A DNA stretch of 28,079 nucleotides from Spirogloea muscicola (Eukaryota > Streptophyta > Zygnematophyceae > Spirogloeales > Spirogloeaceae): NCBI GenBank assembly GCA_009602725.1, contig WELB01000177.1, forward strand, positions 125,589 through 153,667, given 5' to 3'. The notes below the pieces were generated by a model, which made no database searches, was not told the origin of the DNA, and was given only the letters and a program-made list of their open reading frames with translations. Every line of letters begins with the position of its first letter. Position 1 is the first letter of the stretch. Of this stretch, positions 1 through 10,810 are shown one piece after another. The position numbers and the translations under genes were made by a program.

Positions 1-205
1 TGGAGCTCCGAAACAGGTCGCCGACCGCCGCTCCGGCGGCGCCGCGGTGCCCCGGCCTCTGCGCCGTCGCCCGGGCCCAGGTGCTGCGCCGCCGCACAGC
101 CTCGGCGCCGCAGCCGGGCGAGCGAGGCGCGCGCTCGGGGCCTGAGCTTGCGTCAATGGCAGCTCGTCTCGCAATGGCGTTCGTTTGGGCCTCGTTGCGA
201 GCTCA

Positions 206-1148
206 ATGGTGGTGCGTGCGGTGCAGAGGTCCGAGGACGTCCCCGTCGCCGGCAGGCGCGAGCTGCTCCTGGCGGCGGCGACCGCTGCGGCGCTGGCGAG
301 CTCCGGCAAGGCCAGCGCCGATAGCAACGGCATCGTCGGCAAGCAGGACCAGGCGGTCCTGGAGCAGAACAAGACCAACCCGGCCACCATTGCCAAGAGG
401 ATGGTGAGGAGCAAGTCCCGCATCCGTCGCTGGCTCCCCGACTCTACTGCCACAGTCTGCTGCCTCCTTGATCGTGACATTCTTCTTCTGCTCATACGCG
501 TCTGCAGCTGATGCCCTGTGCAAGCACTGACCCACCCTTTTTGCATTGCCGGTCTTGCAGTTTGCTGCGCAGGATCCTGAGGAGAAGGTTTTCAAGGAAG
601 TTGAGGAGGTAAGGCGTTGGCGACGCCCCTTTGGAACGTCGACATAAGCTTTTCTGTGTTCTTGAGCAGCGCAAGTAACATTGTCCGCTTGCACAAATGT
701 AAACTCAGCTACTACAACCGAGTTCATGGACTCACTAGTCTATGGCTTTCTACACGTCCTTCATTAACACATTTCGCAAGACAAGGACTGATGTTCGGAG
801 GTCTGCACTTGGCAATCAGAGCAGTCGGCTACAAAGGAATCACTAGCCAAGGGTGGTGGTGACCTGGGTGAATTTGTGAACTCAACCACCGACGCATACA
901 CAGATGAAGCCAATGTCACAGAGGAGAAGGCAAAGAAGTCAGGAAAGGTGGGCACCCGTGTCAAGGGTCGATTGAGGTTGAATTCTTTTGAAACCTAAGC
1001 CTAAGATAGTATTCTTGATTGAAGACCATCTGGATGCTTGGCCAGCTACCAAGACGACTATTGCATGCTGCATGTTGACCCCTCCCGCTTACCTGTTCGA
1101 CGAACTGATTTGTTGATCTGCCACTTGCAGGGGTGGTTCGGCTTTTAG
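206..1148 (+). CDS. Small predicted thylakoid-lumen protein, four exons, function unknown
   Basis: Exons 206-403, 561-608, 825-947 and 1131-1148 join in phase 0 with GT-AG borders and give a 128-residue protein. The N-terminus looks like a lumen-targeting signal: a basic stretch, twin arginine at residues 17-18, a hydrophobic alanine/leucine core at about 20-31, and an ASA cleavage site at 36-38. In plants and algae this pattern marks Tat-dependent transport into the thylakoid lumen (established knowledge). The mature part, about 90 residues, is hydrophilic and rich in Lys, Glu and Asp, and ends in GWFGF encoded by an 18-base last exon. The start is uncertain: ATG206 is the first in-frame ATG after a stop at 143-145, but the leader before the twin arginine is short for a chloroplast transit peptide. 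An upstream exon is possible, since open sequence runs from the window edge. I do not recognise the family. Confidence 0.7.
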
Positions 1149-2088
1149 ACAGCACAAGCGAATCGGTATGGCAAGCGTGACTGCAAGGTCATAAGCAGAA
1201 CGTCTACCCTTTTGATTGCTTTTGATTACTTTCAATTGTTCACAGAGCGAGGCTCAAGCAATAAGCAGATTTGTTATACTGTCCGCTCTCTCACTGGTTA
1301 TGTCTATCACATGGGTGTAATGCCACGCTGCCGATGTTGCTCAATGTCCAACACTTCGCGCAAGTTCAGCTTGCTCGTGTCATCAATGTGATTTCATTGT
1401 GTAATCTTACTGCCTCTCAAGCTAAAGAATTGTTGGTGAGGTTCTTGATTAACCAACTTTTATAAACATTCTACAGAATCCAGAAGAATAGTCATACAAA
1501 TACCCAATGAGTACTCACTAACACTTGCCACATACCACTCATAAAAATGGTGGTGTCCATGTTGGTGGTGAGTACATTTTCACTTTGTCAAGCCAAACAG
1601 TCTGGACAACTTCTACTTATCAATAGTCGGGCATAACTTGCTAATCTACAGATAGTACAACTGTTCACGCACTGTGCAGCTCATCCTGACCATAAGCAAG
1701 AAAAGCACCTGCATGTGCTGCAATGTCTCACTCATGTACACTCAAACAACCATAAACATCCCACTGTGAATACCGACCAGCTCTTCTTCAACAAGCTTAA
1801 GCTTTACCTGCAATGTCAGACACCTCAACTTGGAAGCATAGCACGGGGATGTTTGTGGAGAGTCAACTTTGATGTGAGGCCAAAATTGTTGAGGTAGAGA
1901 GCTTCATGATGTCGCTCTAGATTACTTCTCTGCTTAAGAACAGCTACCGACTTACATCATGGGGATGTAGAAGTGGCGGACTCTACTGGCAAGGATTACT
2001 GTGCACATTTACCCCCCACTTTGCCCAGGTGCATGGCACTCTGGGCCTGCATGTGAGCACACACTGAGCATCTGCGTACACTCGCTTT
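1149..2088. other. Intergenic region between convergent genes
   Basis: This stretch lies between the 3' ends of the lumen-protein gene and the phosphatase gene, which converge. It is more AT-rich than the neighbouring exons. Only short open frames without splice-supported continuation are seen. It probably holds both 3' untranslated regions. No repeat or RNA gene was recognised. Confidence 0.6.
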
Positions 2089-4350
2089 TTACTTGTGGAG
2101 GCCAGAGAAAACAGCAGCAGAGGAAGAGCTTCCAAGGCGGCTGAGGCCCCAGTTGTCCTCAATAGTGCGCAGAAGGGAGTAGTGAGTGTAGCTGGTGGTG
2201 TCTGCAGTGCTGGTGTGCACGACTGGACCCAGCTGGCAGGCATACACCTGTATGTGATTGCCAATTTCCAATAATTAGCACCCAGGAACAAAACTTGGTA
2301 ACATGCAAGCTTCCTACTGCCCATTGAACGAGCATCAGGAAGGCAAATGGGTCGTCTCAACTGAGAAGCTCTCAGAAAGGTAATGGGCCTGGCATATACC
2401 TGGTTGCCAGATGTGCCCTCATTCTCATCGAAGGTGATGAAGACAAGAGTATTGGTGATGAAGTTCGGGTTGCTGAGCTTGGGAGTGAGGAAGCCCTTCA
2501 GCCAGTTGCTGGCATATGTCACGCTCGTGTCATGGCCGTCGTTGTTCTGCAATACATGTGCAATCTCCTTAGCAGAGATACTCTTACAGCCAGAGGCGGA
2601 CTGCTCAGGTTGTACAGCAAAGCAAGTACTATGATAGTCCCTTACAATACTGTTACCCAAAGAAGACAGCTTACTACTTTCCTCATTCTTCTTCTAGTCA
2701 GTACTGCCAGCACTATTCTGATGTGTTTACATGCTTCCAAGAAGGGATATTGCAAGCAAACTTCGGAGGCAGGGGGGAGGGTGCTGACAAGGTTAGGTGT
2801 GTAGAAGGCAAACTGTGGCACAGCGTTGTTAGCAATGTCGGTGTTCAGCTGGTTGGCGTTGACAATGTGTGATGTGCAGCGGGCATTGTTGCCGCTGATG
2901 CTGGTGAAGGACATGAAGGGGTTGTGCTTACTGCAAAGGAACAACTTCAAGTCAGCAGACTGGCAGCTCATATCAAGCAAATGCGCCTGAAACTCAAGCG
3001 GTACTACAAGCTAAATGCAAGGCTCATAATGTTCATAGTGTTGACTTCTATGACGCGTTTGGACACCATTAACAAGCATTCGAAGAGCAAGAGCAATGCA
3101 CACTATTTGCAGCACCAACATCCAAACTTCATAACCAGGTTACGGCAGGGTAGGGTGTATAACCAACCGGACATAGCCGCCGCTTGCGGACGTGCTTGTG
3201 TAGCACGAGGTGGTACCAGGGTAGTTCCTGCAACAGCATGTCATTAGTATGGCTGTGCCGCAACCAGGGTTGGATGAAATTCCACAACACCTGTGCTTAG
3301 CTGCAGACGGAATGGCTAATGTTGACCTCTCAACACGTAGAGTCTCTGACAGGGGGCACTTACTCCTGGTATGCCTTCCACGAGACGCCACGAGCCTCAA
3401 GGAGGTCAGTCAGCTGCTGGGAGTTGTAGTTGACGTTGGCATCACTGGTCAAGCCAAAGGTACTGCCAGCGATCATGGCAACATAGTTGGGCTGCAGTAG
3501 AGCCGCATGTTAGGCATTAGGCCTGTCAGCTGCATGCTGAATGTGTGCTGAGCGGTGCAACTTAAGCATAGCAGCAGAGCAGAAGTGCTTGCAAACTACT
3601 CAACCAGTCGCTTGGAGTTGGATGAATGTCACACCTCCGAAGGGTGGGAGACAGCATGGTAGTTACTCAGCAGGCGGCCTTGGGGATTGGTGCTGGTCGT
3701 CAGGCTCTTCAAGTATGGGTCAGCAATAGCAGAGGCATAGTTCTGCCACAACACAAAGCGCGTCAAGCTGTGAGCCACAAGTGGGTGAATTACAAGCCGG
3801 CTTGGACACACACAGGCTGTGGCCCTCAACATGTGCGAGCTTGCAGGGGCACAAGGCCCGAATTGACAGAGCTTCCTGAAAGGACAGTATGCTTAATGCA
3901 GGAGCAGGCCTAGCTTGTCAGCTTTGGTGCACAGAGAAGCATGGCGGATGAGGAAGCTCGACATGCCGGCGCAAATGCTTCAGAAGCGCACTGTAGTTGT
4001 TGCAAGGCTTGAGACGGTTGGATTGCACTTGCCGTGTTCTCAAGGACGATGACGAAGACGCGGTCGAAATAAGTACCTGCAAGTAGGCCCTTGCATCTGG
4101 CTCAGGTCTTCACAGAGGGCCTTCTCACAGACAGCGACGGCAAAGATGTGGTGCACATTCGAGAAGACTCCTGGAGAGATGCCGGGTGCTGCTGTGGCTC
4201 CCGCTAGGCTGAGCAGCATCGTGGGTCGACACGGCCAGCGCTTTCTTAGCGGCCCCCGACCTCCGCTGAGCGGTGCTCACCGGAGACGATGGCGTGAGCG
4301 CCGGCGGCGAGGGAGAGGATGGCGAGGAGGAGCGCGGCGGCGGCGGCCAT
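2089..4350 (-). CDS. Secreted acid phosphatase / phosphoesterase (phospholipase C-AcpA superfamily)
   Basis: Eight exons on the minus strand (4350-4281, 4076-4033, 3742-3635, 3491-3364, 3227-3168, 2930-2789, 2546-2400, 2247-2089) join with matching phases into a complete 285-residue protein. The product should hydrolyse phosphate esters outside the cell or in a secretory compartment. Residues 1-20 form a classic signal peptide (poly-Ala/Leu core, then AGAHA). The family landmarks follow in order: LENTNY at 35-40 with the metal-binding Glu/Asn; NYHAVSHPSEPNY at 65-77 with the nucleophile-position Ser73; RKHNPF at 137-142; NNDGHD at 185-190; FDENE at 223-227; and THYSLLRTIEDNWGL from 254. These correspond to the catalytic and metal residues of the AcpA/phosphoesterase family (PF04185, from memory). 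The intron after exon 2 needs a GC donor (gcaagt). No truncation or frameshift is seen. Substrate, and phosphatase versus phospholipase activity, cannot be told from sequence. Confidence 0.93.
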
Positions 4351-5411
4351 GGCGGCGAAGGGCTTGGGGCTGCCGGGATTGCGGAGTGAGCACGTCGAGA
4401 CGGCACCGGGCCTCTGGAGAGCAGGGCTTCCCGCGAATGAGAGAGAAGATGCGCGCGAAACGACGGGGATGGCAGAGCCGAGTTAGTACCGTCTGTCCAG
4501 GCGAGAGAAAGGCTCCCCCCTCCCGCCGTGCACGTGAGGGGCATCTAGGCGTCCCAAGCGGGCGCCCATAGTGGGGCCCGCCGAGCGCACGGTGGGCCGG
4601 CCACCGCGTCCGGACTCCCGGTACGCGCCAGGCCAGGTACAGCGCCCGAGCCTGCCCTAGGACGACCTCCGTTCCTTCTCACGAGAAAGGGCAAGCAGTG
4701 CCCATGCCATTGAGGCCAAGCCGGGCCAGTACATTGACCAGGCGTGCTAAAGCAAGTGCAAAAGAGTGAAGCCCTTGGCTAAGAGACATCAAGGCAGGGC
4801 GATAGCATAGCTCTGAGGGGGCATTCAGTAACCACGATTGAGCACATACGGAAGAAGCTCCTGAAATAAGTTGGAGTTACAATGGTTGGGAGAGGACTGG
4901 TGACTGAACATAAAGGCGCGCACTGGGCATGGAACGAGAGGCCAAAAGGAAGCCAGCGCACTGATTGTAAGAAGAACAGAGAAGAAGCAGTTTTTTCGGC
5001 ATGGGGCAATGGCTGCAGATCTAAGTTGCTAATAGGAACCACTCCCGGGTGAGCGGAGGCACGGCACCTATCGGCGCCCACTAGCCCAGGAGCATGCCCC
5101 GCCGGCCAGCCGCACGGGCATAGCCGGGGGAGGCGTAGCCGGGGAATCTCGGGGCCAGCGACATGGTCCCGGGGCTCCCTGGGGGGCGGGGAAGCGCCGC
5201 GCCCGGGGCCACCTCGTTCCCGTACCCGCCTGCCCGCCCCGCCCGCGCCCCTGCACCCGGGCAGCTGGAAGCGCGGCCCTCGCTCGCTTGGCGGTACCTT
5301 TGGTTGGGATTCCAGTTCTTTTCTTTGCCAGCAGCCCTGTTTCGCTTAAACCCTTCCCTTCCTTTCTCTCTGGGCGCGCACTTCTCCATGGGCGAGCACC
5401 TTCTTCATCCA
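4351..5411. other. Phosphatase upstream region, no gene seen
   Basis: The first 200 bases upstream of the phosphatase ATG are GC-rich and presumably hold its 5' untranslated region and promoter. Open frames on both strands here lack splice-supported continuation and look like GC-driven shadows. From about 4740 the sequence has phrases reminiscent of the dispersed repeat family seen elsewhere, but too diverged to delimit. Confidence 0.45.
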
Positions 5412-5439
5412 GGGGCAGATGCCCAGGGGCATCTGCCCC
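5412..5439. repeat. Perfect inverted repeat, 13-bp arms, 2-bp spacer
   Basis: Arm GGGGCAGATGCCC (5412-5424) is followed by AG and then its exact reverse complement (5427-5439). The sequence can extrude as a hairpin or cruciform. It lies in a non-coding, repeat-rich stretch just 5' of the first clear dispersed-repeat copy. Confidence 0.9.
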
Positions 5440-6004
5440 CCTCAGATGCTCCTCCTCAGGGCTGTCTGTCAGATCTGTCCTCCAAATTGTATTTTGTGGC
5501 CTTGCCCTTTGCAGCCCTTGCCCACTTCCCTCAGCGGTCCCCTAGCACACGCGATCCACGCCGCTATGGCTGCTGCATCTGGGTCTAGGCGGAGTGCCTG
5601 TGAGTCTTTTTTGGGCTGGCCTTTCCCAGCCCCTGCCCTCTGCGGGCGAGCAATCCTTTAGGGAGGGCTTCATCCGTTATTCGGACTTGCTGCTGCTCAC
5701 TAAGCTTCCTTTCTTTTACAGCCTTCCTTTTACAGTTGCGAGGGCAAAAAATCAATCTGCTTCCGGCAGCTGCAACCACGGCGGCGGCGGCGGCGGGGGA
5801 GGGAGGGGATGGCGGCTGCGCGATTGGCGGGTTTCAGAAGAGCATCTTTCAGCAAGCAGCGGCATCTCAAGCCTAGGATGGGGACCGCGGTGCCGTACTT
5901 ATGCTCCGTGGCGAGCAATGATTCGTATCTTTGTGAATGAACTTCCCCAGTCAGGCTCTTCTGATTGGTTGCTTCTTTTTTTATAGCAGCCAGCCGGACG
6001 GGTT

Positions 6005-6036
6005 TTGGTACCTAGGCGGTGCCGCCTAGGTACCAA
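6005..6036. repeat. Perfect inverted repeat, 15-bp arms, 2-bp spacer
   Basis: TTGGTACCTAGGCGG (6005-6019), then TG, then the exact reverse complement (6022-6036). It is the longest perfect palindrome in the window and lies inside the 5.6-6.8 kb repeat cluster. It has no U-tract and no flanking gene whose end it would serve, so a terminator role is not supported. Confidence 0.92.
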
Positions 6037-6750
6037 GCGGCGTAGCCCGGCGGCGGCACTAGCCCCCGTCGTGACGTGAACATGCGAGGAGGCCGACGCC
6101 ATGGCCGTTGCCCCGGGCCACGTCGCGCCGCGACCTCGGCGGGAGACGGGCAGGATGCGCACCTGATGTTCGCTTGTTCAGCTCGACGGGGGACTTGGAG
6201 CCGGGCGTGCTCCCGCTCATTCTTTTGCTGGCCTTCTCAGCAATCGCCCTCTCCTGAAAGCCCCCTTTTTCTTAGGGCGAGCACTTCCTTTCTTTCTTCC
6301 TCCCTTTCTTCCTTTGTCCCCATTCCTCCAGGCCTCTCACAGCCAATAGTAAAGTTGGAAGCGCTTTCTTCATTCTTCCCGCCTCTTAGCTTGGCCACGC
6401 CTCGAATAGGTGCCGAAATGAAGAGCTCCAATCACCGAGGGACCAGCTAGTCCGGCGCCGCGAACAGGGTGCAGCACTTCCTGGAGGCTCGGTGCCTTTG
6501 GTCTTGTATCCTGCTATTACATGCGTTCATCTATATCCCTACAGCAGCTCAAGCGCATGCTTTGCATCGCCGAGCCGGTCGCGCCCTTGCAGCAGCCTCT
6601 GGCTTGCGCAACGGGGTTGCTCTTCCTCCCCTCAGCTCGTCTGACCTCCTACTGCTGAGACGGGGATACTACGAGCGCCCTGTCTGCTGAGCCTGTGGCT
6701 CCGTCATGAACACCTGTATGCATCTGGCTGGCTTTTACAGCCGCTCTTTC

Positions 6751-6772
6751 AATGTCAGCAGCTGCTGACATT
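6751..6772. repeat. Perfect 22-bp palindrome without spacer
   Basis: AATGTCAGCAG is followed directly by its reverse complement CTGCTGACATT. It sits at the end of the CTGGCTGGCTTTTACAGCC module. Related module ends at about 21205-21255 (+) and 9170-9241 (-) have similar but non-palindromic sequence (ATATCAGCAGCC), so the palindrome is specific to this copy. Confidence 0.9.
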
Positions 6773-6775
6773 AAA

Positions 6776-7739
6776 ACCTTTGAATTGTTTCTCACACAGT
6801 ATCTTCTTCGTCCAAGAGACGGGAAAAGAAGAGGCACTAAGATAGGCCGTTTGGGCGAGAGGCAAGAGAAGAAGCCGTTAGGTCGAGCGGAGTTATGCCA
6901 TGATGTGCAGGCCAGGTGTAGCTTAGGACAGGAGGCCTATTTGGTATACCGGATGGCTTTGTTGAATATGACGACCTCTGGCTGAGAGCCCGAAAACAGA
7001 CCAGACTTCAGCATCACGATCTGATGGTCAAGCAGCACTCTATGTTGCAGAAAGGAGATTTGTGGTCAAGTAGAAAGGGGACTTCTTAATATCATTGTTG
7101 CAGAAAACCTTGAATACTCTTGGAGCTGCAAGAGCTTTCGCGTATGCCTGACCTCCATAAAGCCCTTAAGCTTTAGTTTCGCCGTCCAGAGATGGATGCT
7201 GTACACAAGTTGGACACAAGAGAAGCTTCAAAGAGGATAATAAGTGTGAGGGCCATCCCAAATGACTCAAGTGAATAGCGTTGGGGCAGGACGCATCAGC
7301 AGAGGAGGCTGACGCAGCATCATTAGCAGCCGCGACCAGGAGATGTGCAAGTCCTATAACGAGACTACAGCTTGAGCTCAGTGTATGACAGCATGTTTGA
7401 CGCTTGGAAGCGTTATGATTGGTTGCCTTGAGGGTAATTGGGAGGCGCAGTCATGTTCGAGGAGAGAGCTCAGTCCCTCGTTTGCTCATGCAAGGTCCTG
7501 GATGTTGGCCATAGACTGCCAAATGGTGCAGCTGGTGATCTCTAAAGGGTAAGGAGTGAGGTACTGCAGGTTAGAAAGTGGTGGGGCCCCTGATCTAGTA
7601 AGCAAGACATTTGGCAGTTGTAACAGCAGCAATATTGCATCAAGTCCTCTGAATCGTCGATAACGACCCATAGACGCAGACACAAACATTGCAAGACTAT
7701 ACATGTCAAGCAACTCTGTTGTGCAGTGATGATGCTTAG
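6776..7739. other. Non-coding stretch, nothing recognised
   Basis: Sequence of mixed composition between the 5.6-6.8 kb repeat cluster and the probable DnaJ-like relic. No open frame here has family landmarks or consistent splice sites on either strand, and no repeat module could be placed with confidence. Confidence 0.5.
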
Positions 7740-9000
7740 TGTGGCCCTTGTTGAGGTTGAGGAAAGATTGCTTGCCTCACTTGTGGACATGCTCTCATGT
7801 CCCAAAGCAGACTCGACAGTGTACCCTCTCCAGGGCCCTTGTTGACATCGCTTAGGCAGGCTCCAAGCATTCGCACCGTCCTTGATGCCCATGTTCAAAT
7901 TCTGAGCTGTGAACATCTCCTGGAAAGATGTATGTGATATAAGTGCCTAAGTAGCTCGATGTCACCGACTTGAGAACTCCATAACAACCTGATTCCAATC
8001 CAGAGTTATCCAGATTAACCAATTCTATGTCAAAAGCAGCGGCTACGAGGTACTTGGGTTCGGCAACAATTGCTGACTCGGCTCCTGATTGCTGCACCAC
8101 CATGCATCGCGATCTGCACCGCTGTCTGTGCTTGTTCAGTTGCACCAGAAGCTGGCAAGCTTAATTGTCTGAAGTGCTTGTGTTTCAGCTCAGTGCATGC
8201 AATTGTCCAGTTTTATTCTATACCTACAGCCGGCAGTTGAGCAACAAGTAGATCACCAGCGTCGGCATTTCTGCATCCAAGACCACTGTCCCCCCTTATT
8301 GCGACTGAGTGCCCCTTGATCCATGTCTGCGGATCATTACCCGCGGGCCACTGCAGAAGAGAATCACCTATTTAAGAGCATTACCAAGGCTGCAGCACCT
8401 GCTCTGACAGCGCAAGATACTGGCACGTCATCTCTTCCATTGGGTCACTCTAGATCGGTGTCTGCAGACAGAGTCTCTCGCTAAATGTGCTGGAATATGG
8501 ATCAATCGAAGGATACGTGATGTGAGATTTGTCGGACTCTGAGCTCAACATTGGCGGATAACCTCTTTGCTTGCTTCTATTTGAGGAGGCACACACAGAT
8601 CCTGCCATTCATTGCATGTGGCAGGTTGGAGCGACACAATGACCAGGCCGATGTAGGCAGCAGGAAGCTCTAACCTTCCTATTCACCGGCACTTAAATTG
8701 ATTTCATTTTCCAGATCTCTGAAAGTGGCAGCTGGATGGGTCCTCATTTCCTCAAATTGAAAAGCTCCGTATCCTATCTATAGCACCTCCTCCTGCGGCT
8801 TCTCCAAAAGCATCCTCTCACTAGTAGTGTGCTCGAGCAGAAGACAACTATAGCTTGATGTATGGAATCATACCATGATATAGCTTGATAGCTCGCTGCA
8901 CGTGAGCAGGACGTTGTGGCCCCTGAAGGCATTTTCAGTCTAGGTAGAAGAGCTATGGCCCTCTGAACAACTTGCACCGCACCTGGTGGGCTACCCCATG
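7740..9000 (-). pseudogene. Probable degenerate DnaJ (Hsp40)-like gene
   Basis: Several minus-strand fragments appear in the order of a type-I DnaJ. About 8985-8840 has a PGAVQVVQRAIALL-like piece and then YDSIHQA, recalling the end of a J domain. About 8815-8795 has a short Gly-rich piece (EDAFGEAAGGG). About 8758-8678 has FRDLENEINLSAGE, recalling the conserved F..EKEI segment before the zinc centre. About 8620-8600 has a single Cys-containing piece (TCNEWQDLC) where four CxxC motifs would be expected. The clearest is 8350-8231, behind a good acceptor, reading PAG-D--TWI, then RGDSGLG and ADAGDLLV, like the client-binding domain's RGEG..G..GDLYV. Weak continuation follows at 7970-7750. Frames are broken by stops, the HPD motif and zinc cysteines are not seen, and similarity is by eye only. 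A diverged functional gene is less likely. Confidence 0.35.
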
Positions 9001-9165
9001 AGCTTTTAATGGGACGCGACAAGGCAGCAAAGGATGTGTTATATAGCTGGTCATGCTTAGTCCCAGTCGAACAGACTAGAGTGAACGGCAGCTATGACTA
9101 TAGCAGGTCATAGCTGCCTGCATCAATAGTTCATATAGAAAGGTCGAAGGAGTAGTAGAAAGACT

Positions 9166-9241
9166 GCGGCTATGGATATGAAGAGAGCGGCTGTAAGAAG
9201 AATGCGGCTATGGATGTCAAGAGAGTGGCTGTAAAAGCCAG
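9166..9241. repeat. 38-bp tandem duplication
   Basis: GCGGCTATGGAT begins at 9166 and again at 9204, and the two 38-base units share the pattern AAGAGAG(C/T)GGCTGTAA. On the opposite strand the second unit reads CTGGCTGGCTTTTACAGCCACTC, so the tract is a reversed, internally duplicated copy of the repeat module at 6719-6765. Confidence 0.7.
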
Positions 9242-10132
9242 CCAGGGACAGTAGTGGCTTAGCTTGTGCGGCAAAGGACGGAGATAGGCTCGTAGGGCCG
9301 TCTTTCTTGCACACGCACACTCCTGGCAGGTACATCGTGCTCGAGAAGGAGCATCGCGGAGGCTGGCCACGCCCGCCCTGCTCTGCTTCATAGACTGGCA
9401 CTCCAGTGGCATGCTCCTGCCTTGCAGCAGGGCATGCGGAGCTACTGCCGTCTGCTTGCATTAGCTGCGCTCTTTCCTTCCATCCCACCTGTCCGGAAAG
9501 GACGTGGCCGATCTGGTGGTTGTCAGCCTGGACTTGGCCAGCCGTCATCGTGTGCTCTACCGCTCCCTCTGTGTGCTGCGGAGGTGATGGACTCACTCCG
9601 CGTTTTCCACGGGTACTTTGGTAAGCAATTGTTGACAGCAGGCATACTGGAGGTGGATGAACGGCTTTGATGTCCTTTTGATAACTGCCGAAAGCATCCC
9701 GGTGCACCACTATGTGAGGCGAGGCAATGAACGCAGTTGTCACAGAAAGGCTGACGTGACGCAATGACGTGACGCCGGGGGGGTTGCAGTACAACCAGGA
9801 GGAAGAAGCTCAATTATCCGATCACCCCGCTTTCTTCAACCAACTTCATTCAACCAACGCGATTCATCTTTTTTATGGGATGGCCAAACAGAGCCATCGC
9901 CCTCCACTGAAAGAGCCTTTCGCCCTCTTGTCCACCCCCGATTGGCGGCGACTACATTCCGATCGTGGGCAGGGGGCGCCGTTGCCGCCGCCGCCGCTGC
10001 CAACGACTCGCTGCGCGGGCAGCCCCCCGTTGGCGTCCCGTCGGTCAGCGGCCCCGGCCAACGGACAGATCCGACCTGCGATACGAAAATGTTCCCCCCC
10101 TCCCCCCCCCAAAGAGGGCTGCCCACCTCCCT
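9242..10132. other. Intergenic region with one repeat fragment
   Basis: No gene is supported on either strand. Around 9877-9930 the phrase GGGATGGCCAAACAGAGCCATCGCCCTCC matches, with changes, the GGGCTGGCCAAGCACAGCCATCGCC module at 19783-19811 and 20582-20610. The rest up to the assembly gap is unassigned. Confidence 0.5.
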
Positions 10133-10191
10133 NNNNNNNNNNNNNNNNNNNNNNNNNNNNNNNNNNNNNNNNNNNNNNNNNNNNNNNNNNN
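10133..10191. other. Assembly gap (59 N)
   Basis: A run of N directly next to a long CT microsatellite. The gap size may be nominal. Any open frame reported across it is not reliable. Confidence 0.98.

Positions 10192-10268
<77 letters not shown>
10192..10268. repeat. (CT)n microsatellite, about 77 bases
   Basis: An uninterrupted CT dinucleotide repeat abuts the gap and continues as a pyrimidine-rich tract to about 10410. It lies 540 bases upstream of the predicted start of the membrane-protein gene, so it may be in its promoter or 5' untranslated region. Confidence 0.97.
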
Positions 10269-10271
<3 letters not shown>

Positions 10272-10810
10272 CGCTCTCTCCCCCCCCCCTCTCTCCTCCT
10301 CTCCCTCTCTCTCGCTCTCTCTCCACGCTCCCATCCCTTCGTGCGGCTCGCCGACCTCCCCCTCTCTCCCTCCGTCAAACCCACTCCCTCCCTCTCTCGC
10401 CTCCTCTCCCCGTGGCCCCTCAGTGGCTCCACCGCTGCTCCTCCTCCCCCACATCACCTCCGCCCCCAGTCCGGTCCTCGGACGCAGCGGCCGACGAAGG
10501 AGGCCAGCGCTGCATCTCCTCGCCCGCCTCGCCGCCGCCACCCACGCCCTCCCCGCCACTGCGCGCGACTGCGGACCGCTCCGCCTATTTCGTTCATGCC
10601 CCACTGCCCACCTCGTGGGAGCCCCCGCTCGCGCCTGCCTTTGGCACAGCTGGCAGGCCGCCGCTGCCACACGCCTGGTTGAGCAAGGCGCAGGCGCCAC
10701 CTATCGCTGAAGCTGTGCCTGACTGCATTTGCGACTGTGACACCCAATTGGGAGAGCTCGCTGAGCAGCCGCTGGGAGGGAGCACGCGGGTCGTCTGTCA
10801 TCGGCGTGCC

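Larger units (their letters stand above)
5595..6775. repeat. Cluster of dispersed hairpin-module repeats
   Basis: Several short modules recur here and elsewhere in the window. At 5606-5665 there is a GGGCTGGCC...CAGCCC hairpin followed by a GCGGGCGAGCA-type box. At 6222-6297 a diverged copy ends in GGGCGAGCACTTCC. At 6570-6690 there is a module with GCAGCCTCTGGC and a CTGACCT...GCTGAGA box. At 6719-6765 there is CTGGCTGGCTTTTACAGCCGCTCTTTC. The same modules occur at about 18.6-21.26 kb and 26.4-27.6 kb, some reversed. No coding capacity is visible, so this is a non-autonomous element family or its fragments. Confidence 0.7.

Noticed and set aside
7740-7920. FAD-dependent monooxygenase signature (LNMGIKDGAN resembles GLNxGIQDAxN)
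   Set aside because: Only this short piece fits, the upstream GDxxH part is in another frame, and a DnaJ-like reading explains more of the region in order.
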